Origin: Gnetum montanum
Lineage: Eukaryota; Streptophyta; Gnetopsida; Gnetales; Gnetaceae
Length of the DNA: 64,000 nt
Assembly (NCBI GenBank): GCA_015680685.1
Contig: MNCI01002869.1
Span: 346,526 to 410,525, forward strand
Reading direction: 5' to 3'
Positions 25,846 through 36,700 of this stretch are shown here, one piece after another. The translations under genes were made by a program, and so were the position numbers. The notes under the pieces are model-generated. The model saw only the letters and a program-made list of their open reading frames with translations, did not search any database and was not told where the DNA came from. Within the stretch, counting starts at the first letter, position 1. Each line of letters begins with the position of its first letter.

Positions 25846-27150
25846 TGTATCATCCGAAATCATCGGTGCAAGACTAGAATGAAACAAACACCGAGAGACC
25901 TTTAGAAGAAATACAGAAGACCCTACCTTCGCTTGAGGGCAAGCTGGAATGGACGAAGGCAGAGTGCCTTGAATGATCCACACGTGGATCAAACGAGGAC
26001 TTCCCCAACGTACGCATTTTGCAATGCATTGGGTTATACATAAACTATGCACATTAAACGTAAAATGTAACGTAAACATGCATAATAATATAAATGGGAA
26101 TGTAAATGTAAACTAGAAAAACAAAGAAAACTATAATAAATCTGGGCAAAATGTAAACTATTTTTTATTGAAAAATGATTACCATGTGCACCGGTCAGAA
26201 TATAGTTGTGGATTGATCACAAGCCGGATGTTTAACCCTGGTGGGTGATGATGGGTGCTGGAAGATGTAGGTTTTGGGTTGCAAGGAAATGTAGCATCTA
26301 AGTCTAATGCTCAACGTATAGAGGTTGATGCCCAGCTTTGCTAAGTGTCCCAGATTCTAGTTTTTGTGTCTATTTGTAAAAATTGTCAACCCTAATCTAG
26401 TGAAAAATCGAGGTTTTTATAAGATCTTGGATCTTAGATTCAGATCTGGAAGGAGCTGAGTGGCTATGAGGTGAGAAAAATTTAGATCAGGAGATAGGTG
26501 GTGCATTGACCGAGTGCAGGATACGTTACAACTATATAGCATGTAGCGTACACACTAGCATATGAACGCTTAGCGTATAGGCTTGGAACGCTATAAAAAC
26601 TTAAAGTTTACAAAAGAATTTGTATGTTACAATAAGAATGATGTTTCTGGCTTCTGGATCCATGCTCTGGCCTACTATTTCTGGCCTCAGCGTGTCTTGA
26701 AATGCTCTGGTGTGTGTTGGCATCTGCGTACAGCGTTCAGTGTATGATATTGGGCGTCAACCTTAGCATACAGACTCAACATCAACCTCAGCGTATAGAC
26801 TCAGCATCAACCTCAACATCAACCCAGCATCAACCTTAGCATCAACCTTAGCGTCAAGACTTAGCATCAAGATTCAGCATCAACCTCAGCATACAACTCA
26901 ACATCAACCTCATGAACTGCCATGTTAGATGTCTGAGTCTATATGCTGGTGCTTGTTCCTTGATGCCTTAGCATTGCTGATCCTCTAGGGTGTCCAGATG
27001 CCAATTTTGACTTCATTTTGATGTAGTTTCGGGTTTGTTTTAGTGGTGTGCGCTGGGCTATATACTGGCAAGCGTACAACAAGGTGTACCCAGCATACAC
27101 ACATAAAAATGCATCATTTCAAGGTCAAAACTTGATTTTCAGGTGCCTAT
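25846..27150 (-). repeat. Element A 5' LTR, left part
   Basis: This part matches the 3' LTR from its left end up to the B insertion point. The remainder is 45247-45988. Combined length is 2047 bp, against 2072 bp for the 3' LTR. A TATA box is at 26414-26421 on the minus strand. Confidence 0.92.
27146..27150. repeat. Target-site duplication of element B, left copy (CCTAT)
   Basis: CCTAT lies directly left of the B LTR and again at 45242-45246 directly right of it. Removing B and one copy restores the A LTR (..ggtgcctatgatgatgccc..). Confidence 0.95.
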
Positions 27151-28603
27151 TGAAACACCACAAAAATTTTGAGTTTGGCACTTGTCCAATGAGAACCAGA
27201 TCTCCGTGATCCTTAGACGACGTTGGCTACATTTGAAGTCACTTGGCGGTTTTGAGGATCGAAACACTCGATTTTTACCAAGTGTTGAGCCAGCATCTAC
27301 ACTCAGCGTCTACGCCCAGCGTATACGCCCAACGTCTACGCCCAGCGTACATGCCTCACGTACGCTCAGCAGGTGCAACAGGAGCAAGAATTGAAGCAAG
27401 TCGACAGCCAACATCCATCAGCGTATACGCCCCAGCGTATACGCCAGCATCCATCAGCGTATATGCCTAGCGTATATGCCAGCATTCATTAGCGTATACG
27501 CCCCAGCGTATATGCCAGCATTCATCAACGTATACGCCCAGCGTATACGCCAGCATCCATCAGCGTTCATCAGCGTATACGCCTAGCGTATACACCAGCA
27601 TCCATCAGCGTATACGCCCAGCGTATACACCTAGCGTCCACTCTAGTTCACACACCCAACGTATACGCCTAGCGTCCACTCCAGTTCACACGCCCAGTAA
27701 GTCCAGCGTATACGCCCAGCGTATACGCCAACTTGATGTAGCATATACGCCCAGCGTATACCATGTTTCTAAATTGTGTGCGCTCGGTCGACACGCCACG
27801 TGTCTCCAAACCCGATTTTCCCAGTAACCCTTCCCCTATAAAAAGCCCAGTTTTCCGCGTTTTCAAGGTCGGCAAAAATTTATCAGAGCAGACCTAGAGC
27901 AATTACGCTATAAAACCAGAGCTTGAAACCCTCATACGCTGGAAGTCCTGTACGCTAAGCAGTCTCTACGCTCCGCCTACCGTGCAAACCAGCCACCTCC
28001 CTGCACCCACCGGGGCTTTACGTCCGCCTTGTGTACACGCACAACTACGTTAAGACCGGTACCTCGAAAACTATTTTCTTACAGCATCATTGTTGCAGTT
28101 TAATTTCTGTTTACACTGTTTAAACTTGTTTACGCTGTCTACGCTCTGTTTACGCTATTTACGCTTTACGCTCTGTTTACGCTATTTACGCTTTACGCCC
28201 TGTTCAAACCCTGTTTACGCCTTATGCTCTGTTTACGCTATCTACGCCCTATTTACACTTCACGCTGTACACGCCTTGTTTACGCTTTACGCTGTCTACG
28301 TCCTGTTCACACTGTTTACGCTGTATACGCCTCGTTTACACTGTTTACACTTTGCTTACATCCTGTTTTCACTGTTCGCTCCATTTTACGCCTGTTACAC
28401 AGTTTACGCCTAACCTAGCGTATAACACTTCGGTGGTGCTCGGGGAAATCCTTGTCTGATCCGCGTGTGGACCACCCAAGGTACCCTACCTTCGTGCATT
28501 CCAGCATGCCCTCGGGTGAAGGTAGGATCATCTGTGCTCGTCCTGCGATCCCGCGGTCTCTGTTTTTCCTTCCAGCGGGGGACCGACGATTTTAGGCGGT
28601 ACA
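27151..28603 (+). repeat. Element B 5' LTR
   Basis: It begins TGAAACACCACAAAAATTT and ends AGGCGGTACA. It holds dozens of cagcgtatacgcc words (27290-27765) and tgtttacgct words (28120-28430). TATA is at 27837-27844 and a CACGTG at 27797-27802. Its outer ends resemble the A LTR, so A and B are sister families. Confidence 0.95.
27797..27844 (+). promoter_or_regulatory. B LTR core promoter: CACGTG plus TATA box
   Basis: CCACGTGTC (a G-box-like site) is 35 bp upstream of CCCCTATAAAAAGCCC. In the 3' LTR the TATA box is kept (44467-44474), but the G-box has become CATGTG. Confidence 0.6.
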
Positions 28604-28608
28604 GAAAT

Positions 28609-28625
28609 CGGGGCTAGAAGGAGGA
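28609..28625 (+). other. Primer binding site of element B
   Basis: CGGGGCTAGAAGGAGGA starts five nt after the LTR end, with the same spacing as A and C2. The first base has changed from the expected T, a possible sign of decay. Confidence 0.65.
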
Positions 28626-29033
28626 CCTCCACTTGAACAACTTTACTGTACGCTCCTCAGCGTCTACGCTCATCAGCGTTTTCGCTGCCCTGTGCCCTGT
28701 TTAAACCCCTGACTCTCAGCTTCTACACTGTCAATCTTCCAGCGTCTGCGCTGCGTTCAGAAACCCTAGCGTCTACGCTGCCCAACTTACTCCAGCGTCT
28801 ACGCTACATACTTAGCGTCTACGCTACCCAACTTATGCCAGTGTCTATGCTGCATACTTAGCGTCTATGCTGCCCAACTTACGCCAGCATCTACGCTACA
28901 TACTCAGCGTCTACACTGCCCGAAGACCAGCGTCTACACTGCATACTTAGCATCTACGCTGTACACTGACCAGCATTTACGCTGAACACTTAGCGTTTAC
29001 ACTCGAACTATTTTGCATATACAATCTATCATC
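28626..29033 (+). repeat. Element B leader with agcgtctacgct repeats
   Basis: About 15 copies of agcgtctacgct or one-base variants, spaced by cccaacttacgcc or gcatactt words, run up to the gag start. No coding region is seen. Confidence 0.75.
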
Positions 29034-32000
29034 ATGAATCCCATAAACACCACTGCCACCACTACCCAGAACATTGACATCTCACACACCATGGCTGCCC
29101 AGCAGTCTCTCACACCACATTTGGGAGAGCAATCCACAATGGGGCCCCGTCGGTCATTGAGGTTACAAGGGAGAGATCCAGCCGCTAACGTTATAACCCA
29201 AGACGAGTATAACTTCATCTGCATTAAGATACAGGCCGGCCTGGTAGTGGATCGGGCTGAAATCGAAGTAAAGAGACAATTCAAACTCTTTTACAGGGGA
29301 GGACATGAGTTCATCCCTTCCCCATATGACGTAATCCCCGTTCCGGAGTAATTCTCGGAGCTCTTTACTCAACTCCTTCTGCACAGGAGCCAGCCATTGG
29401 ACCAACCTGCGTTAGAGCCTCAGCCAGAGGAAGAAGACGAGTTCGCTGCCCAATCTGAGTAGGGAGACTCATACCACACCTTGAGCCCCCAAGCACAGAT
29501 GAACCCCATCTTCCATCCCGGGATAGGGGAAGCCTTGTCCGGACAACATCCTAGACTCGCCCAAGTTCAGATGCCACCACCAGAAACGCCAGCGCTAGTA
29601 CACATTCCGCTCCCGAGCGATCCCCAACCTCACACCTTCCCTTTAACAGCTACCCCTAATGTAGCTGCGGGCTCATCCTCACAAGCACCGCCTCCTCATG
29701 ATGGCATGGGACCAACATTCCCACCTCGCGTAATTGGGATGCCCCATGTGATCCTCGCATCTACATTAGCTCATTTCATACCTCATGTCCAGACGCATAT
29801 AGCTCCCCAAGCAGCCCCAACCCAACAAGGAGTTCCTGCGTACAACGTAGCGGGACAGTGGCCAGCAAGGGGGGCGTCATCATACCAAATTCCCCATCAC
29901 CACGTTTCGCCCCACGCAATTCCCCTGATCACCGCTCCTCAAATACAGCCCCAGCTGCAGCAACAACCACAACCACAACATTTTCCTCTTAACATCTCAA
30001 CCTTAGCACCGCCCACCGTTAACTACCCACAGGCACAACCGTCGATCATCCAGCCTTCGGCTTTCCAACCCGTGACCCAGCAATCTAGCTAGTATGCAGC
30101 CCCGCACCCCCAGCCTATAGCCTCACCGAGCGCCCAAGATTGGGCAGACGCTAAAAAATTGATGCAAGAATTAACAGATGAGGTAAAGTGCCTCAAAACT
30201 GTGGCCGATGGAGACCTGAAAGTAGTAGATTTCTACAATGATGACCCTATCAGCTCCTCTTTCCCACCATTGAATTTGCTTAAGGGTGTCCCCCTTCCAA
30301 CGCTAACTAAGTATAACGGGGAGACAAACCCCAACGCCCACCTCATCACGTTCAGATTAGAGTGTGCACTCCTTTAGGCATGGCCCCACTCCATACTACG
30401 AGTATTCCCCATGTCCCTCGTGGGAAGGGCACTCGACTGGTACCGGGCCTTGCCCAGGAGTTCCATCCTTTCCCTAGATGATCTTCTGCGCCAGTTTGTC
30501 ACCAGGTTCAAGTACAACTTGAAACCCGAGGCAACACTAGACAGCCTCATGCAGATCAAGCAGGCACCGCTCGAACTGGTGCAGAAGTTCATTCAGAGGT
30601 GGAGCGCAACTCTCAACGAGTTGCACGACCCGATCTCTCAAACCTATCTGCTCACGATACTGAAAGGGGTTGTTAATGACTTCTTCAAGTCAAAACTGTA
30701 TTACCTCAATGCGCGCGATCTGAATCAAGCATTTGAACAAATCAAAAACATAGAGGATACTGCTCAAAACAGCAACGACCCTATGTACTTGGCCTTCAGA
30801 AACCAACACACTAAGAAAGACAAAGAGAAGGCCAAGGCGACTATAGCAGCAATAGCGGGGGCACAGCAAACAAACACAACACATCAATACAAACCACCCG
30901 TTCCCCCCACTACCTACTATCAGACCACTTCCACAACAGCCTCAGAGTCGTCACCACAAAAATCGATGAACCGTACGCGTAACTTCGAGAGGAAGGAACC
31001 CTCTCAGTACACGCCTTTACCGATGAAGCCATCCCAGCTCTTTGACCAACTCTTAAAGGATGGATTAATGCAATACAAGCAACTGTCCCCAGCGGCTATC
31101 CAAAGACATGACCGGTTCTGTCAACTCATACAGAACCCAAGCCTGGCAACGCCAGATTAGCCGCCCATGCCCAAATGATTCAGGATAGATCACTTCTGCG
31201 ACTATCACCAACGCAACGGGCATGGAATAGATTACTGCTTCACCCTGAAGCAGGACATCCAAAAGATGATTGATGATGGCAAGATCACCTTCGATGGGGC
31301 TAACCTCGTCCAATCGCAAAACCAGACCATGGGGATGTACAAAGACCCCCTGAACGCTAAATAGACACCGTACGTGATTACCTTAATCTATTGTGATGAT
31401 GACTCCAGCACACCCTGCATCAACACCATCCATCCCGAAAAAAAATGAGAAACATCTAACAAACCATTCATGGTTCAGATCCCTCCCGCAGGTGCACCAA
31501 CCCCTCACGCTCGGCCTACCCCTTTCGTAGTTCGAGTACCACCTCCCGTTGCAACGACAGAGGCTCACCCTCCGCCAATACCAACCCCGTACGTCGTTAG
31601 GCTACTGGTGCAAACTCCTACCCAATCGTACACACAGCCTCGCCCTGCTCCCTATGTCATAAAAATTCCTGGGCAATCCCAGACTCCGAGGTCAACTCCA
31701 CCTCCGCGGGACACGCGAGAACACCTGGCAGATAGGCTTACGCGAGAACGCTTGGAGAAAGAGCGCCAACGGCTAGCTCTGGGGGCACCTAAGCCCACTC
31801 CCCTAAACTCTATACCCATGTCATCCTCTAAAGATCAACCAAGCACAGGCAATGAAGGCAAGTCGTCCGAAAGACACGAATCATCTAAAACAACAGCTTC
31901 GAAAACTGAAAAGCCAACAAAACGAGAGATAAAATTGCTGGGTCTGATGGATCTAGTCAGCACCGATAGAAACACCCCCAACAGTGAAAACTTTGCAGCC

Positions 32001-32200
32001 ACCTTGACACAAGTCACACAGGCATTAAAACAAAAGAACACTTCACTGAGCTTGTATGACTTAGTCCTAACATCTCAAAGACATCGGGAAGCTCTAGTAC
32101 GCATGTTAACGTCAATCCCGATAAGCGAGGACTTACCCCCAAACGAACCCTCCATCCATGCGATGATGTTCTTACCTCACGGGACTACTCCTAAGCCTCT
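29034..32200 (+). pseudogene. Element B gag
   Basis: I chose ATG 29034 (MNPINTTATT) because A starts alike. The order is an N-terminal part (SLRLQGRDP, DEYNFICIK), a Pro/Gln-rich linker (29481-30092), capsid (30378-30800, with VGRALDWYRALP and KPEATLDSLMQIKQ) and a Lys-rich linker (KKDKEKAKAT). The zinc-finger-like FCDYHQRNGHGIDYC is near 31190. A Pro-rich segment leads to protease. All parts share one frame, but stops lie at 29349, 29460, 30090, 30375, 31158, 31362 and 31446. Gag forms the particle. Confidence 0.88.
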
Positions 32201-32993
32201 CAGTTTTCATGATGACAACATCAAGGTGGATAAGAAAATGAAGGAGGTAACAACAGCACCCATGTTCATAACAATATGTATAAACTAGTTTAAAATACAT
32301 AGGGTCCATGTAGACGATGGAGCTGCGACAAACGTTGTGTCGTACCACATCATCGAACAACTAGGACTTACTGAACTACTTAAGCCAACCACGACTATGT
32401 GTTTAAGGTCATTCAGTGGGTCACGCGTAATGGTGAAAGGTACAATAACCTTAAACTTTATAGCGGGGGATCAATTCCCAACATCTGCCGATTTCCTAGT
32501 AGTGGATGAGATGCCGAGGTTCAACCTAATACTGGGAAGACCTTGGTTAGCCCAACTGAGAACTGTCTCCTCGCCTATACATCAAGAAATTCACCTGCCT
32601 TATGAAGGAGGAGAAATCATCATACGCGGTGAAACAGCTACTCCTATTATCTCGTCGCATATGGACATGGACCAAGGCTCGAAAGTCAAACTTGAAAAAT
32701 CTAGCAAAAATAACGGGAATTCGCAACCATCGGTAAGCATTAAATCTTCCGACATGGAACAAAAGCCTTCTCAAATAGAAACGCCTGTGCCTCCTCAAGT
32801 AGAAGCTAATATAGAGCTCTCTATGGACACTGAAATATCGGAAAACGCTAACACAGGAGACATTCCATCAGAGGTCCCTTGGGCCGAATTATCGTTTAAC
32901 GTAATCAGCAAAGGGGACGCTGAATACCGGATCATACCTATTGAAACATCGGCTAACATTAAAACGAAAAAAATCAAAAAGTTATTGAAATGA
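32201..32993 (+). pseudogene. Element B retropepsin-like protease
   Basis: It shows VDDGAATNVVSYHIIEQLGL (about 32308-32370), with DGA as the active-site loop, then FNLILGRPWLAQL and a conserved C-terminal tail that stops at 32991-32993. It continues the gag frame. A TAG at 32286-32288 precedes the active site. Pol does not follow directly: RT starts 5.9 kb further on. Confidence 0.87.
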
Positions 32994-33007
32994 TACTATC
33001 GCACTAG

Positions 33008-33410
33008 GTCCGAAATGACGTTAAACTACAAATATTTCGAAATGACGTTAAACTATAACAAGTCCGAAATGACACTAAACTACCATAAAACAGGAAAACA
33101 ATTAAACGCCACTCCCAGTCTGCAATGACATAAAACTAGCCATGATCAGCAATGATCGGTTGACCGAGAAATCTATCCACGTCCTTCAAAGGATTCCATA
33201 AACTACGCATGGGGCCCGAAATGGCCATAAACTACGCATGGGGCCCGAAATGGCCATAAACTACGCACGGGTCCCGAAATGGCCATAAACTACGCGTGGG
33301 GCCCGAAATGGCCATAAACTACGCACACGGCCCGAAATGGCCATAAACTACGCACAGGGCCCGAAATGGCCATAAACTACACGCAGGGCCCGAAATGGCC
33401 ATAAACTAGT
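33008..33410 (+). repeat. TAAACT-motif repeats next to protease in B
   Basis: First come three units around GTCCGAAATGACGTTAAACT (33008-33100). Then come seven exact-length 29-bp units plus a partial one, ccataaactacgc..cccgaaatgg (33196-33409). The motif direction relative to gag is the same as in A and C1. Confidence 0.9.
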
Positions 33411-33596
33411 ACATGATTTTTGCTTTACTTTTATAATCACATTTCCGTAATACACTTAAAACAGAAAACAAACCAAAACATTTTTTACATTTGTATCTCA
33501 TGTTCAACAAAAAAAAAATATATTTGAATAGTTATCACATACAATCAACTGTCTCTGTCCGTTCCACAATTTTCAAGTTACAGTTCCAATACAAAT
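33411..33596. other. AT-rich tail of the antisense gene
   Basis: This stretch is downstream of the antisense gene on its own strand and probably holds its 3' untranslated region and poly(A) site. I saw no other feature. Confidence 0.4.
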
Positions 33597-33749
33597 CTAA
33601 GTCGAAAAACACCAAAACAAAAACAACAAAAGTTTAAGAGCTAAAATGCTAAACATCTGGGACATGACGATCGTCCCCCTTGGACCTGCCAGCATCAGAG
33701 GCCTCTGCTCCACTGGGGCTAGCCACTCCAGTTTCATTGCCACCTTCAT
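33597..33749 (-). CDS. Antisense gene, exon 8 (3' end)
   Basis: The acceptor is TCTCTTCAAG. In the phase set by exon 7 the exon reads to a stop at 33597. Another frame gives an acidic, Ser/Gly-rich tail (EGGNETGVASPSGAEASDAG) that looks more like the A and C1 tails. Either the donor differs or a small indel has changed the end of the B protein. Confidence 0.45.
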   Translation of the reverse strand: MKVAMKLEWLAPVEQRPLMLAGPRGTIVMSQMFSILALKLLLFLFWCFST

Positions 33750-36700
33750 CTTGAAGAGACCAAAAGAAAAAAAGAAGAAATAACCAACACAAGAATAAGC
33801 AAATGTCAAAATTTCAAACATTATTCAATCAATTAACTCCATGAACATGAAATGCTTACCATAGGGGGTCGCCCCAAGCCGAATTCCAGTCGCCGCAAGA
33901 TTTCCTCCTCAGGAACACTTGCCCAATCTTTCCTGTTGAGACCCAAGTCAACATCTGCTAGAGCCTTTCCCTTGTCAACATCCGACCAGGTGGGACGTTT
34001 CAAAGGGAACTCCCCCACTGACACCTCCTCGGAAGCAGTTGTTATCCACCGTTTGGGAGATTCCATCTCTACAATTATGTTTCGGGTGAATGTGTCAAAG
34101 GCAGAGCGCAGACCAAGGCCTTCCACAAACATTTCAAACTGTCGCTTCTCAATAGACACTTCTTTTAGCGAATTCTTATACTGATGCTTGTGGTTTTTCT
34201 CATCTTGCCCCCATTTGCGTACTTTGGAGGCGAAAGCCTTCCAGTCGTGGCATTTGGTGTTCAGCAATTCGATTTGAGCCCTGCGCTCCCCTAGTCTCCG
34301 TATCAATCCTCCGTGATGATTGAGTAGGTTCCAATACCTCGTATACATGACCTCGAAGGTCCGCCAAGAGCGATCATTGTCTAATCTAGCTGCTGTGAAT
34401 TCATACCGGGCCTTCAGATCGTCACGTTCCACCGTTAGTTCAGAAACCTCTTTCTCTTTCGCCTGAATCTGGAGCCACAATTGCTCAATGGATCGCCTGC
34501 ACGTCCATACTACCTTAGCATTGTGAACAAAGCCCTCTGCCACCTCTTCGTAAATGGGTCTGGGCACTTGTTCAATTTCTGGGGAAAGTGTGTGTAAACT
34601 CTCCATGTTGATAGTCTCAGACGGATCCCACCTCAGTTGGGCAGCTATCAATAGGGAAAAGACAAACGTTAGAACAGAAAAAATCGAAAATCAAACTCTA
34701 ACATAGTAAGGATCTTTGGATGTTCTCATACCTATTTCAGGATGAATCCCTTCGATTCGCTCAATGACCTCCTCGGCCACACCAGCTACGAAATCCCTTT
34801 TACTTGGCATTTCCATCCAAGTAAAAGGTCCATCAGGGCGCGACGTGCTGACCTTTGGCGGTACTTCAGGGGGAATCTCTAGCTCCTTCTCACGGATGGT
34901 CTCGCTCTCCTCTAAGTCAAGCAAAAATCCACAATGAGATAAAAATATATTAAGCTACACAACTAAGTAACGAGACATACCATTCTCTCTAATCTCCTCC
35001 GATGTGGGAGGGGCTCCAAGGTCCAAATTGCCTGTGAGAAAATTACTGAACATCTCTTTAGTTTCTGCCTGATCATCTAGTGGTTCAGTGTTTCCAGTTC
35101 CTTCCCCCAGCAGTTCAGTCCCTCCCGTCGGGTCAGTTAACTCCTCATCCTCAGGTATAGTCTGCAAATCATGTCTCTTGACTTCTCAACACAAAACAGA
35201 TGAAGTTAGCCGCATACAACCATAAAACGTTCAAACCATCTGCAAGATAAGTGAAGTAAAGAAAACGAGAAGTTTACCAGAAATTTTAAATCAAATCCGC
35301 TTTACTTTGGGCAGTTCAATCTCACTGGTCTCCTCAACTGTGCGGTCACGCTTCGTCAACTTTGATTTGGCTTTGCCTATTATGTCCTTGACTACCCGCT
35401 CCGCCTTTTTGGCAGCATAGGACATTTTGTCTGGTTCCAGCCCTACACTGTCGTGCGTATGGAGTGAGGCGCTAAACGATCCACCTGTAGTAATCGTAAG
35501 GGATTCATCAATCCCCTCGAGGGCGTCCTGGGACTTAGCCGTGTCGAATAGGTGGTTTACCCAGGGGCGAGATAACTGATTCCTATCCTGCAAGACATAT
35601 CTTTCCTCCCCACGAACCACTAAAAATTCGGCCAAACGACGAACATAACTAGCAAAAAAGGCAAAAGTGAAATGAGACTGAGCGTCTATGTTCGAGCGTA
35701 GCCGCACTATCTCTTTGGTCATGCCCGATACTAAGAATTCAACCCAATTGTAGCGAACGCTAGCCTCTAGAACAGTACGCACAACTCGCACTGCTTCAAC
35801 CCTGAGACTCTTAACTTGCAATAGAGTCTTCGGAAACAGACGCGCCCGTAATAAGGGGTAAAGTTCGTTGACTTCGTCAACTTTCGTCCTCCCCTGCATT
35901 GGAAATCCTTTGGAGCCCTTCGTCACCCCTAACCAATCCTCTAAAGCGCAGATCGTCTGAATTTCTTTGTGTGTCCTATCTAAAACAATCTTTACACCAC
36001 CTGTAGGCACGCCAAACAAATCCGCAAAAAATTGGGGCGATAATTCAAAAATTATTTTAACACCCTTAATGCACGTGCTATAATGAGAAACAGATCTGTC
36101 AAACGAATCCACGATCCCGATCATCTCCGCTATAGACACGTTCGGGCTAGGAGCCGTGAAGAGCGCCATGAGGCCGGCATGTTCTAAACAGGCAATAATG
36201 GATGGCAGGGCTTTTACCCGTAACCACTTCTGGGCAGCAACGGTTTCACCGAATTTTATAGAAAGAGTCGCTTCAGTCCGCCCGGTCACAACAGAATCCC
36301 CACCAGAAGTAGTGCTAGCTGTAGAAACAAATTCAAAACTCTCGCATTAGTTTAACACTCGGCAATTGAACAAACACATCACGACATCTAGAAAACATTG
36401 CCACTTACTTTTCGTGTTAGACTTGGAGGTTTCGCCCAGATCAGAAGCAGATGGAAAAATTGGTCCATTAGGGGACCAGTCGGCGTGCAACCATCCACGC
36501 GTGGTGCATTGTGCAAACACCTTAGAAAATTTCTTGTGAAAGTGCTTCATGGCACCGCTAGTGTGGGCCAAAACGGCCCCGCGAAGAGTGGGGCCCACCA
36601 TGAACACCTCCAAAGCCATGCGTGCCAATGCAATCCCATCATCACCTGCGTAGGCCCCTTCTTTCGTAACTTTCGGCCTATGGAAAGGCGAAAACATGTG

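Noticed and set aside
25453-26079. 208-codon frame on the minus strand with repeated RSAPCDC / DLHPVT-like words
   Set aside because: It runs through the AGATCT repeats of the leader and then the LTR. Repeat by-product.
28090-28418. Open frames in the B 5' LTR (and 44720-45097 in the 3' LTR)
   Set aside because: Made of tgtttacgct words in the transcribed part of the LTR. They are not kept as a frame between the two LTRs.
30374-30592. Minus-strand frame opposite capsid, with a look-alike in A (23619-23861)
   Set aside because: The similarity follows from capsid conservation on the other strand. It is a shadow.
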